A DNA stretch of 64,000 nt, taken from positions 619,013 through 683,012 of the forward strand of contig CAWBSR010000017.1 of NCBI GenBank assembly GCA_963791545.1. Direction: 5' to 3'. The notes under the pieces were generated by a model. That model was not told the DNA's origin. It saw only the letters and a list, made by a program, of their open reading frames with translations, and searched no databases. The DNA comes from JALYXV01 sp963791545 (GTDB lineage Bacteria; Actinomycetota; Acidimicrobiia; Acidimicrobiales; Palsa-688). Made by a program: the position numbers and the translations under genes. This document shows, one piece after another, positions 24,150 through 32,569 of this stretch (position 1 is the stretch's first letter; the number at the start of each line of letters is the position of its first letter).

Positions 24150-25603
24150 GGTGCGATCTCGACCAGGTCGACACCCAGCAGGTCGGCGGTGGCCCGCAGC
24201 GCCCCGCCGAGATGTCCCGTGCCCAGCGCCCAGTGGTGGGCGATCCCGGTGGCGCTCCACTGGTCGGTCCATTCCCCGGGATCGCAACCGAAGTCGACCC
24301 GCGAGGTGGTGTTGCCGATCGCCAGCCGGGGACCGGCCACGACCTCGCCTTCAGAGGCCACCAACCGGAAGCTCCCGTCGCGGAGCTGGCCGATGCCGAA
24401 GGCGGTCACCGGCCCGTGGCGGACGTCGAACTCCACCGACACGCCGAAACCGCGCTTGCCGTGATAGGTGCCCAGACCCCGCAGTAGCGGGCGCCCGTCG
24501 CTAATGGCCAGGTGGGCCGGCCCGTCGTGGCCCATTTCGACCACCCGGTCGTGGAAGTTGAGGGCCTGGAGCTCCGTGAACGATCCGCCGCCGCCCAGCC
24601 GGTCGACGATCAGCATGGCCAGCGAGGTTCGCAGTTCGTACTCGCCGGCTGCGGGGACGCCCCGGGCCGTTAGGAGCGAGGCGCCCAGGATCATCCCGGC
24701 GCCCAGGCGCTCGTGGACCTCACCTTCCAGGCCCCGGTGGTAGTAGGCGAGGCTGTCCAGCGAGAAGTCGGCCACCAACCGGTCGAGGCCCAGCGACACC
24801 CGCGCCGCCCACTCGAAGTCGTCCTCCTTGACGGTCGCGTCGAGTTCGAAGACCTGGCGGCCCAGCGCCATCCGATCCGCCACTTCGGCCTCGCTCACCG
24901 CATCCACCCGGACCCGCAGGTCGTCGAACTCCAGGACCTCGACGTGGCCGCCCAGGTTGGCCGTGACCAGCGTCAGGTCGGTCGAGACGTCGAGCATGCC
25001 CGGGTAGAGGTGCCCCATCAGCCCGTGGCGTCCGTGACGGAGGGCGCCCCGCACCCCCGCCGCGCGAACCCAACTGGTGATCCTCTGCCACGCCCGCTCG
25101 TCGTCAAGGTAGCCCGACACTGACCGGAACGGGATCCCGCAGCGCAGGAAGGCATTGGCCATTTCGGGCAGCGGGCACGCCCCGCAGTAGGCCAGCCAAT
25201 CACCGGTGTCGAAGGTGGCGTGGTCCATGGACTCGGTCGGCTGCAGGTTGATCAACAGGACCGGGGCCCCGCTGCGCTGGGCGATAGGTACCAGCATGGT
25301 CGCGGTCATGTAGGTCGTGAGGAAGCTGATGATCAGGTCGCAGCCCGCCAGCCGCAGCGTCTCGGCCGCCGCCGCCCCCTCTTCGGCGTCGGAGATGAAG
25401 CCCACGTCCACCACCTGGCAATCAAGGGCCTGGAGCCGCGCCGACACCTGGGCCGCCGAGCGTCGGAGCTGGGGCAAGAGGTCGGGGAACTGGGGCCAGT
25501 AGGCACCCAGGCCCCCGGCCACCAGGCCAATCTTGGGGCGGCGGCCGGGTACCCGTTCCAGGGTCAGCGGGGTGGTGGCGGGCTCGGGTCTGGTCATAGT
25601 CAT
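24146..25603 (-). CDS. L-arabinose/L-fucose isomerase-family protein in the rhamnose operon
   Basis: This 485-residue protein shows the arabinose/fucose isomerase fold: KIGLVAGGLGAYWPQFPDLL at the start, CDLIISFLTTYMTATMLVPI, PVLLINLQPTESMDH and GMLDVSTDLTLV, with HLAISDGRPLLRGLGTYHGK in the C-terminal half. The ATG at 25603 lies 10 bases after the aldolase stop, with TGAGGGG as ribosome site. RhaI is already encoded two genes upstream, so this second isomerase is not needed for the standard route. It may isomerise a related 6-deoxy sugar (fucose or rhamnose epimers) or have another role. I could not confirm all metal ligands by eye. Confidence 0.75.
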   Translation of the reverse strand: MTMTRPEPATTPLTLERVPGRRPKIGLVAGGLGAYWPQFPDLLPQLRRSAAQVSARLQALDCQVVDVGFISDAEEGAAAAETLRLAGCDLIISFLTTYMTATMLVPIAQRSGAPVLLINLQPTESMDHATFDTGDWLAYCGACPLPEMANAFLRCGIPFRSVSGYLDDERAWQRITSWVRAAGVRGALRHGRHGLMGHLYPGMLDVSTDLTLVTANLGGHVEVLEFDDLRVRVDAVSEAEVADRMALGRQVFELDATVKEDDFEWAARVSLGLDRLVADFSLDSLAYYHRGLEGEVHERLGAGMILGASLLTARGVPAAGEYELRTSLAMLIVDRLGGGGSFTELQALNFHDRVVEMGHDGPAHLAISDGRPLLRGLGTYHGKRGFGVSVEFDVRHGPVTAFGIGQLRDGSFRLVASEGEVVAGPRLAIGNTTSRVDFGCDPGEWTDQWSATGIAHHWALGTGHLGGALRATADLLGVDLVEIAP

Positions 25604-25613
25604 GGGGTACCCC

Positions 25614-27656
25614 TCAGCGCAGGAAGGCGGCCGCGACACCGGCGTCGACCGGTATGTGGAGGCCGGTGGTCTGGGACAGGTCCCCGCCCACCAGGGCGAA
25701 GACGGCGCTGGCCACGTGGTCGGGTAGCACCTCATGCTTCAGGATCGTCCGCTGGGCGTAGAAGGCGCCGAGTTCCTCCTCGGGCACGCCGTAGACGGCG
25801 GCCCGTTGCGCCCCCCACCCGCCGGCGAAGATGCCCGAACCCCGCACGACGCCATCGGGATTGATGCCATTCACCCGGATCCCGTGCTCGCCCAGTTCCG
25901 CCGCCAGCAGGCGGACCTGGTGGGCCTGGTCGGCCTTGGCGGCACCGTAGGCGACGTTGTTGGGGCCTGCGAAGACGGCGTTCTTGCTGGAGATGTACAC
26001 GACGTCGCCACCCATACCCTGGTCGATCATGAGCCTGGCCGCGGCCCGCGACACGAGGAACGAACCTTTCGCCATGACGTCGTGCTGGAGGTCCCAGTCG
26101 GCGACTGTCGTTTCCAGCAACGGCTTGGAGATGGAGAGGCCGGCGTTGTTGACCACCAGATCAACTCCTCCGAAGGCCAGGGCAGCCTGGCGGAAGGCCT
26201 CGTCGACCTGGGCTTCTTCGGTCACGTCGACGACCGAAGAAATGGCCACGTCCGGGCCACCCAGCTGGTTCGCGACCGCGGTCGCGCCGATGGCGTCGCG
26301 GTCCGCGACCACCACACAGGCGCCTTCGGCCGCCAGCCGCACCGCAATGGCCCGGCCGATCCCGGACCCGGCGCCGGTGACCACCGCCACCCGGCCCGCC
26401 AGCGCCTTGGGCTGGGGGAGACGGGCCAGTTTCTGCTCCTCGAGCACCCAGTACTCGATGCGGAACTTCTCCGACTCAGGGATGGGCCGGTACTCCGAGA
26501 TGGCCTCGGCGCCCCGCATGACGTTGATGGCGTTGACGTAGAACTCGCCTGCCACCCGGGCCCCTTGTTGGTTGGCGCCGAAACTGAACATCCCGATCCC
26601 GGGCACCAGGACGATGGCAGGGTCGGCGCCCCGCATGGCCGGGGAGCCCGGCACCGCGTGGCGGAGGTAGTAGGCGGCGTACTCTTCCCGGTAGTCGACG
26701 TGGAGCTGGCGCAACCGGGCCGCCATGTCCTCGAGCGGCGCTGTCGGCGGCAGGTCCAAAAGTAGGGGGCGGACCTTGGTCCGGAGGAAATGGTCGGGGC
26801 AGGAGGTGCCCAGGGCGGCCAGCCGCGGGCACTCGGTACCGGCCAGGAAGTCCAAAACCAGGGGACGGTCGTCGAAGTGTCCGACCTGGCGCCGGTCGGT
26901 CGAGGCCAGGCCACGGATGATCGGTGCGAGGGCGGCGGCCCGGGCCCGGCGTTCCTCGGCGGAGAGGGCGGCGCCGGCGAACTCAGGTCGGGGGGGGCCG
27001 AACGGCTCGTCGCGTCCGTGGCGGTCGATGAACTGCTGCGCGCTGCGGATGATCTCGAGGGAACGGCGCTCGCACTCATCACTGGTGTCGCCCCAGGCGG
27101 TGATGCCGTGGCCGCCCAGGATAACGCCGATGGCCTGGGGATGGGTTTGTTGGACCTCGGCGATGTCCAGGCCCAGTTGGAATCCGGGCCGGCGCCAGGG
27201 GACCCAGACGACCCGGTCACCGAAGCATTTGGCCGTGAGCTCGGGCCCGTCGGCGGCGGTGGCAAAGGCGATCCCGGCGTCGGGGTGGAGATGATCGACG
27301 TGGGCGGCCCTGACCAGCCCATGCATGGCGGTGTCGATTGAGGGCGCCGCGCCGCCCCGGCCGTGCAGGCAGAAGTCGAAGGCGGGGACCATTTCATCCT
27401 CCCGCTCGACGCCGGGGTAGACCTCCACCAGGGCGCGGAGCCGGTCCAGGCGCAGGACCGCGAGACCGGCTTCGGTCAGGGTGCCCAGATCGCCTCCCGA
27501 GCCCTTGACCCAGAGGAGTTCGACGGGGCTCCCGGTCACCGGGTCGAGGTCCTCGGCCTTGGCCGAGGTATTGCCCCCCGCATAGTTGGTCGTGGTCGGG
27601 TCGGCGCCCAGCCGGTTGCTGCGGGCGATGAGCTCCGCGACCGCGCCGGGCGCCAT
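25614..27656 (-). CDS. rhaD: Bifunctional rhamnulose-1-phosphate aldolase / lactaldehyde dehydrogenase (SDR) fusion
   Basis: This 680-residue fusion cleaves L-rhamnulose 1-phosphate to DHAP and L-lactaldehyde and is expected to oxidise the aldehyde to L-lactate with NAD. The class II aldolase half occupies about residues 1-390 (TTNYAGGNTSAK, VKGSGGDLGTL, HPDAGIAFATA, GGHGITAWGDTSDECE). The short-chain dehydrogenase half starts near 420 (VVTGAGSGIGRAIAVRLAAE) with VVNNAGLS and the YGAAK catalytic pair. The ATG at 27656 overlaps the RhaI stop as TGATG; a GTG four codons upstream is an alternative start. The fusion corresponds to the known RhaD aldolase-alcohol dehydrogenase family. Its product links directly to the LutABC genes nearby. 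Confidence 0.92.
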   Translation of the reverse strand: MAPGAVAELIARSNRLGADPTTTNYAGGNTSAKAEDLDPVTGSPVELLWVKGSGGDLGTLTEAGLAVLRLDRLRALVEVYPGVEREDEMVPAFDFCLHGRGGAAPSIDTAMHGLVRAAHVDHLHPDAGIAFATAADGPELTAKCFGDRVVWVPWRRPGFQLGLDIAEVQQTHPQAIGVILGGHGITAWGDTSDECERRSLEIIRSAQQFIDRHGRDEPFGPPRPEFAGAALSAEERRARAAALAPIIRGLASTDRRQVGHFDDRPLVLDFLAGTECPRLAALGTSCPDHFLRTKVRPLLLDLPPTAPLEDMAARLRQLHVDYREEYAAYYLRHAVPGSPAMRGADPAIVLVPGIGMFSFGANQQGARVAGEFYVNAINVMRGAEAISEYRPIPESEKFRIEYWVLEEQKLARLPQPKALAGRVAVVTGAGSGIGRAIAVRLAAEGACVVVADRDAIGATAVANQLGGPDVAISSVVDVTEEAQVDEAFRQAALAFGGVDLVVNNAGLSISKPLLETTVADWDLQHDVMAKGSFLVSRAAARLMIDQGMGGDVVYISSKNAVFAGPNNVAYGAAKADQAHQVRLLAAELGEHGIRVNGINPDGVVRGSGIFAGGWGAQRAAVYGVPEEELGAFYAQRTILKHEVLPDHVASAVFALVGGDLSQTTGLHIPVDAGVAAAFLR

Positions 27657-28837
27657 CAGGCGCCCCACCCGGCCTGCTGGCCGCCGACGCGCTCTGCGAT
27701 GATGCGCTCCCCGTAGCCCGACCGGGCATAGGCGGCCAGGGGATCGGGGTCGAGCCCGAGGGCGGTGCGGACCTCGGCGACCAGGGGCCGCACGTCGGTG
27801 TTGTAGGCATCCATCAAGACGGCGTTGGCGCCCAGCACGTCGCCCGCCGACTGGGCCGCCGCCAGGGCCCCGGCGTCAACGATCAAGGCCTTGGCGGTGG
27901 CCTCTTGGACATTCATCACCGAGCGGATCTGGCCAGGGATCTTGGGCTCGATGTTGTGGCACTGGTCGAGCATGAAGGCGACGTCGGAGTCCGCGCCGAG
28001 CGCGCCCGCCCGCACCACCTCGTGCATGATCCGGAACAGTTGGAAGGGGTCGGCGGAGCCGACCATGAGGTCGTCGTCGGCGTAGAAGCGGGAGTTGAAG
28101 TCGAAGCCGCCCAGCATCCCCGCCGCCAGCAGGAAGGCGACGATGAACTCGATGTTGGTGCCGGGGGCATGGTGGCCGGTGTCCACGACCACTCCCGCCT
28201 GGCTGCCCAGCCGGAGGCAGTGGGCGTAGGCGGTACCCCAGTCGGGCACGTCCATGGTATAGAAGGCCGGTTCGAACAGCTTGTACTCCAGCAGGATCCG
28301 CTGGTCGGGCCCGAGCCGGGCGTGCACTTCGGCCAGGGCGTCGGCCAGGCGCTGCTGGCGGGCCGTGATGTCGTCCTGGCCGGGATAGTTGGTGCCGTCC
28401 GAGAACCACAGTTTCAGGTCCCGCGACCCCGTCTCGTCCATGATGTCGACGCATTCCAGGAGGTGGGCGACGGCCTTGCGGCGGATCCGGGGGTCGGGGT
28501 TGGTGACGCTGCCCAGCATGTAGTCGTCGTCCTGGAACACGTTGGCGTTGATAACGCCGATGCGCACGCCGAGATCGGCGGCGTGCTTGGCCAGCGCCGC
28601 GTAGTCGTCGACCTTGTCCCACGGGATGTGTAGGGCCACGGTCGGAGCTACACCGGTGAAACGGTTGACGGCGGCGGCGTCCGCGATCTTCTCGAACGGG
28701 TCTCGCGGCACCCCCTTCTGGGCGAATACCTTGAACCGGGTGCCGGAATTCCCGAACGCCCAAGAAGGCAGCTCAATCATCTGCGTCTGGAGCGTCTCGA
28801 TGGCGTTCCGGCGGCGATTATCGGTGGTGTCGGCCAT
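27656..28837 (-). CDS. rhaI: L-rhamnose isomerase (rhizobial/Pseudomonas type)
   Basis: This 393-residue metal-dependent isomerase converts L-rhamnose to L-rhamnulose. Recognised stretches are ELPSWAFGNSGTRFKVF, HIPWDKVDDYAALA, LKLWFSDGTNYPGQDD, LLEYKLFEPAFYTMDVPDWG, VVVDTGHHAPGTNIEFIVA, GGFDFNSRFYADDDLMVGS and FMLDQCHNIEPK. The Glu/Asp/His metal ligands are in place, and the length is typical of the type found in Pseudomonas stutzeri and rhizobia rather than E. coli RhaA. The ATG at 28837 has GGAGAT upstream. Gene order mutarotase-isomerase-aldolase supports the assignment. Confidence 0.95.
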   Translation of the reverse strand: MADTTDNRRRNAIETLQTQMIELPSWAFGNSGTRFKVFAQKGVPRDPFEKIADAAAVNRFTGVAPTVALHIPWDKVDDYAALAKHAADLGVRIGVINANVFQDDDYMLGSVTNPDPRIRRKAVAHLLECVDIMDETGSRDLKLWFSDGTNYPGQDDITARQQRLADALAEVHARLGPDQRILLEYKLFEPAFYTMDVPDWGTAYAHCLRLGSQAGVVVDTGHHAPGTNIEFIVAFLLAAGMLGGFDFNSRFYADDDLMVGSADPFQLFRIMHEVVRAGALGADSDVAFMLDQCHNIEPKIPGQIRSVMNVQEATAKALIVDAGALAAAQSAGDVLGANAVLMDAYNTDVRPLVAEVRTALGLDPDPLAAYARSGYGERIIAERVGGQQAGWGA

Positions 28838-28844
28838 TTGGGAT

Positions 28845-29198
28845 TTACATCTCCGTTCTTTGTTCCAGTTGATCGTCGAGATTGAAGATTTCGTCGAGGA
28901 CAAGGAAGCCCTCATCGGGGCGGCGCCCGGCCAGGCCGGTAAAGAAACGGCTCATCTCCGCCTGCCACCGGGAGTTGACCTCCGTCGCCGCCATGGCCGC
29001 CTGGGCGCGGGCCAGGTCGTCGGCGACCACATAGCCGACCAGGAGGCCGTCGTCGCGGACGAACAGCGAATAGTTGCGCCAGCCGCTGGCACGTAATGCC
29101 TCCAGCATTTCCGGCCACACGGCTGCGTGGCGAGCCCGGTATTCATCGAGCAGCTCAGGCCTGACTTGGAGGAGAAAGCAATAACGTGGCACGTTCAC
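28845..29198 (-). CDS. rhaM: L-rhamnose mutarotase
   Basis: This 117-residue protein interconverts alpha- and beta-L-rhamnopyranose so that transport and isomerisation are not limited by anomer exchange. The N-terminus PRYCFLLQVRPELLDEYRAR HAAVWPEML carries the conserved Tyr and His of the YiiL/RhaM dimeric ferredoxin-like fold, followed by WRNYSLFVRDDGLLVGY and the Trp of VNSRWQAEMSRFF. The GTG at 29198 is the start, with GGAGGAGAA on the complementary strand region not usable as a ribosome site, so translation may be coupled weakly. It ends 7 bases before rhaI. Confidence 0.92.
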   Translation of the reverse strand: MNVPRYCFLLQVRPELLDEYRARHAAVWPEMLEALRASGWRNYSLFVRDDGLLVGYVVADDLARAQAAMAATEVNSRWQAEMSRFFTGLAGRRPDEGFLVLDEIFNLDDQLEQRTEM

Positions 29199-29264
29199 GC
29201 CTCCCCGCTGCCCGGACGGCGGCCATTTTTTCCCGGGCCGCCGTCCACGAGCGAGAATGATCGA

Positions 29265-30356
29265 TCAGAAGTTGAACTGGTCGATGTTGGAGTTGTCGAA
29301 CACCGTCGGCGGCCCCAGCACCACCGAGGGGCCCGTCGTCGCGGACGCCGGGAGGATGGTGTAGCTCCCGAGCTTGCCGGCCGTGAAACTGGCCCCCGCC
29401 GATGTGGTGGTGACGCCGGAGGCCAGCGAGGCGGCGGCGTACCCGGCCAGGTAGCCGAGATCCTTGGGGTTCCACAGCTCGAAGGCCTTCACCGTTCCAT
29501 CCTTCACGTAGGGCTTCATCTGCGAAGGCAGGCCCAGTCCGGTGAGGGTCAGGTGGGTGAGGAGGTCCTTGTGGGTGTCCAGGTACTGGGCCGCGGTCGA
29601 AATGCCCACGGTGGTCGGCGAGATGATGCCGGCCAGCTTGGGGTATGCCGACAACAGGCCTTGGAGCACCGTCAGCGAGGTGGCCGGGTCGTCGTTGCCG
29701 TACACCGTGGAGACCAGGTGCATGTTCGGGTATTTCGTGAGCTGCTGTTTCATGAACCCGATCCAGGCGTTCTGGTTGGTCGCGGTGGCCGCCGCCGACA
29801 GGATGGCGATGTCACCGGTGCTGTTGATCTCCTTGGCCAGGAGGTCGACCTCCGAGGTGCCGATCTGCTCGGTGTTGGCCTGGTTGATAAACAGGTGGTT
29901 GGGGCAGGTCACGTCGGAGTCGAACGAGACGACCTTGATTCCCGCCGCCTGGGCCTGGGAGAGGGAAGGGCACAGGGCGGAGGGGTCGTTGCCGGCGATG
30001 ACGATGGCGTCGGCGTGGGCCTGGATGGCAGCCTGGATGGATGGGATCTGGGCGGCCGCGGTGTCGGAGGTTCCGCTGGAGACGACGACCTTGCCTCCGA
30101 GCGCGGTAAGGGCGTCGTTGCCGCCCTGGTCGGCGATCACCTCGTAGGGATTCTGAGTGTCCTTGGGGATGAAGTAGACCACCAGGCCCTTCTTGATGGA
30201 GCCCCCGCCCCCGCCCGCCGCCGTGGTACCGGAACCGCCCGCGGTGGTGGTGGATGTGGTGGAACTGCCCGACGAGCCACATGCGGCCAGCCCCAGCGTC
30301 AGGGCTGCCAGGGCGACGGGGATACCTATCCGCCGCCGTGAATGAGTTTTCGCCAT
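29265..30356 (-). CDS. rhaS: Rhamnose ABC transporter substrate-binding lipoprotein
   Basis: This 363-residue periplasmic-binding-protein homologue starts with a signal peptide ending in the lipobox LGLAAC and a Ser/Thr/Gly-rich tether to about residue 52. The type I sugar-binding core begins GLVVYFIPKDTQNPYEVIAD and continues with ADAIVIAGNDPSALC, KVVSFDSDV and VKAFELWNPKDLGYLAGYAA, which fits the RhaS group. The ATG at 30356 is preceded by AAAGGTAAGA. It lies 4 bases after the RhaQ-like permease and 66 bases before the mutarotase gene, so high expression from an internal start is possible. Confidence 0.9.
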   Translation of the reverse strand: MAKTHSRRRIGIPVALAALTLGLAACGSSGSSTTSTTTAGGSGTTAAGGGGGSIKKGLVVYFIPKDTQNPYEVIADQGGNDALTALGGKVVVSSGTSDTAAAQIPSIQAAIQAHADAIVIAGNDPSALCPSLSQAQAAGIKVVSFDSDVTCPNHLFINQANTEQIGTSEVDLLAKEINSTGDIAILSAAATATNQNAWIGFMKQQLTKYPNMHLVSTVYGNDDPATSLTVLQGLLSAYPKLAGIISPTTVGISTAAQYLDTHKDLLTHLTLTGLGLPSQMKPYVKDGTVKAFELWNPKDLGYLAGYAAASLASGVTTTSAGASFTAGKLGSYTILPASATTGPSVVLGPPTVFDNSNIDQFNF

Positions 30357-30360
30357 CTTC

Positions 30361-31512
30361 TTACCTTTCGGTTGGGGTGGTCTGGTTTGTGGTTAAAGCG
30401 GGGTCGATGCGCCGCCGGAGCTGGTCGCGTCGTCGCGTTCGCACCCGGGCCCGGAGGCGTTGGACGCCGTCGGCACTGTTGGGCACGATCACGCTGACCA
30501 GAAGCAGGCCCCCGGTGACGATGTTCTGGACCTCGGCGGCCACGTTCTTCAACGTCAGCGCCTCCTGGATGCAGCCGACGATCACGACCGCCAGGACCAC
30601 GCCGAGGATGGAGCCGCGACCGCCGAAGATGGATATCCCGCCGAACAAGACGATGGTGACCACGGTCAGCTCCAACCCCGTCCCCGCGTCATAGCGGGAG
30701 GTGGCAAAGCGCAGGGTCCACAGGATTCCCGCGAACGAACAAATGAGCCCGCTGACGACGAACAGCCCGAACTTGATCCGGTCGACGCGGATGCCCGAGA
30801 AATGGGCCGCCTCGGACTGCAGGCCGATGGCGAAGAAGGAACGTCCGAGGGCGCTGGCGTGGAGCACGACGCCGAAGATCACGGCCAGGACGAGAAAGAT
30901 GCCGATGGAGTACGACAGCTTGGTGTGGGCAACGGGCACGACCCCGATCTTGGTGAGCGAGAGGGGGAACCCCGTCACCGAGCCCGTCCCCAGGATGATC
31001 TCCGCGATGCCCCGGTACAGGGTCAGGGTGCCGATGGTCACCGCGATCGAGGGCAGCTTGAACCTGGTGATCAGGAAGCCGTTCAGGGCGCCCCCGGCCA
31101 CGCCGACGACCAGCACCGCGATCATTGCCAGGGCGATGGGCCAACCGTGCTGGAACAAGTAGCCCAGCAGGGTGCTGGACAGTCCCAGCATCGAGGCCAC
31201 CGAGAGGTCGATCTCCCCGACCATGATGATCAGGGTGAGCGGTAGCGCCATGATGGCGATCTCACCCATGTTGAGCCCGATGTAGAAAATGTTGGTCGAG
31301 CTCATGAAGTGGGGGACCCTGGCGCCGTAGATCAAGGTGGCGATGAGGCAGAACACCAGGGCCGTCTCCCAGCGAATGAGGCTGTGCCACGACCACCCCG
31401 CCCCGCGCCCGACGTCGGATTGCGACGCCCCGCCCGGGCCCCCCGACTCCGCTGGCGCGGCCCGTCCGGGCGCCGGCGGCTGGCTCGCCGAGACAACCGG
31501 CTCAGACAACAC
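30361..31512 (-). CDS. rhaQ: Rhamnose ABC transporter permease 2
   Basis: This 383-residue BPD-type sugar permease has many hydrophobic segments and the conserved cytoplasmic EIDLSVASMLGLSS loop that contacts the ATPase, plus FGGISIFGGRGSILG. A hydrophilic 45-residue N-terminal extension precedes the first helix. The GTG at 31512 overlaps the end of the preceding permease gene by 11 bases. The naming as RhaQ follows position and the two-permease arrangement of rhizobial rhamnose transporters; P and Q could be swapped. Confidence 0.85.
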   Translation of the reverse strand: MLSEPVVSASQPPAPGRAAPAESGGPGGASQSDVGRGAGWSWHSLIRWETALVFCLIATLIYGARVPHFMSSTNIFYIGLNMGEIAIMALPLTLIIMVGEIDLSVASMLGLSSTLLGYLFQHGWPIALAMIAVLVVGVAGGALNGFLITRFKLPSIAVTIGTLTLYRGIAEIILGTGSVTGFPLSLTKIGVVPVAHTKLSYSIGIFLVLAVIFGVVLHASALGRSFFAIGLQSEAAHFSGIRVDRIKFGLFVVSGLICSFAGILWTLRFATSRYDAGTGLELTVVTIVLFGGISIFGGRGSILGVVLAVVIVGCIQEALTLKNVAAEVQNIVTGGLLLVSVIVPNSADGVQRLRARVRTRRRDQLRRRIDPALTTNQTTPTER

Positions 31513-32569
31513 GTCGTTCCTTTCGGCTCGACTCCAACCGGGCCACCCGCTGGCCGAGCCATCGGTCGAAGGCGATGGCCGACAGGAGCAGGGCGCCGGC
31601 GACCGCCTGGTTCCAGAATGACGACACCTTGGCCGCGACCAGGGCCTGGTTGATGGTGTTGAGCAGCAACGCCCCCAATGCGGCGCCGAGGACGGTGCCG
31701 CTGCCTCCGTAGATCGCCACACCACCAACGACGACCGCCGCGACTACGAGCAGCTCGTAGCCGCTCCCGGCGGTGGAGTTGACGGTGGCGAACTCGGCCA
31801 CGAAGAGCGCCCCCCCGAGCCCGGCCAGGGCGCCGCTGATCAGGAAGGCGGTGAATATCCGTTTGCCGGCCGGGACGCCGGCCAGCGCCGCCGCTTCGGG
31901 GTTGGAGCCGATGGCGTAGAGGTCCCGGTTGGCGCGGAAGGCCCGCATGGCGTAGCCCACGATGATCACGATGGCGACCACCAGGAGGGCCAGCCACGGC
32001 ACGCCCAGCACCGTCTTGTAACCGATGGCCTGGAACGACCGCGGGATGCTGGTCGGGTCGATCTGTTTGCCGTGCACGATCTTGGCGTCGACGCCTCGGA
32101 TGATGTACAAGGCGGCGAGGGTCACCACCAGGCTGGGCACCCGGGTCACGGTGGTGATGAGCCCTTGCACGGCACCGATGGCGAGACCGATGCCGATCCC
32201 GAGGGCGAAGCCCAGCAGCACCGGTGTGTGGGGATGGTGGACGAAGAGGTTGCCCACCAGGTAGGCCGACAGGCCGAGAATCGATCCCACCGAGAGGTCG
32301 ACGTTCCTTGTGATGATGACGAGAGTTTCACCCACCCCGAGCAGGGCGATGATGGCGGCGCCGTTGAGCAGTTGCTGGATGCTGAGCGAGCCCCCGAACG
32401 AGTGGTTCTTCAGGTAGGTCAGCCCGAACACCATGACGATGGCCAGGCCGATCCCGATCTCCCGGGCCCGCAGCAGCCGCTCGGCCCGGCGAACCCCGGC
32501 CGCCTTGGCCGCCATCGGGGCCAGCGACGGCGGGGAACCCGGCGCCGGCGGGGTGGCGACGACGGTCAT
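31502..32569 (-). CDS. rhaP: Rhamnose ABC transporter permease 1
   Basis: This 355-residue inner-membrane permease has the sugar-permease signature NVDLSVGSILGLSAYLVGNL, then AIGSNPEAAALAGVPAGK and GGVAIYGGSGTVLGAALGAL. About eight to ten membrane helices are expected for the family. The ATG at 32569 overlaps the ATPase stop as ATGA, showing translational coupling. It should pair with the second permease to form the channel through which RhaS-bound rhamnose is imported. Confidence 0.88.
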   Translation of the reverse strand: MTVVATPPAPGSPPSLAPMAAKAAGVRRAERLLRAREIGIGLAIVMVFGLTYLKNHSFGGSLSIQQLLNGAAIIALLGVGETLVIITRNVDLSVGSILGLSAYLVGNLFVHHPHTPVLLGFALGIGIGLAIGAVQGLITTVTRVPSLVVTLAALYIIRGVDAKIVHGKQIDPTSIPRSFQAIGYKTVLGVPWLALLVVAIVIIVGYAMRAFRANRDLYAIGSNPEAAALAGVPAGKRIFTAFLISGALAGLGGALFVAEFATVNSTAGSGYELLVVAAVVVGGVAIYGGSGTVLGAALGALLLNTINQALVAAKVSSFWNQAVAGALLLSAIAFDRWLGQRVARLESSRKERRVV

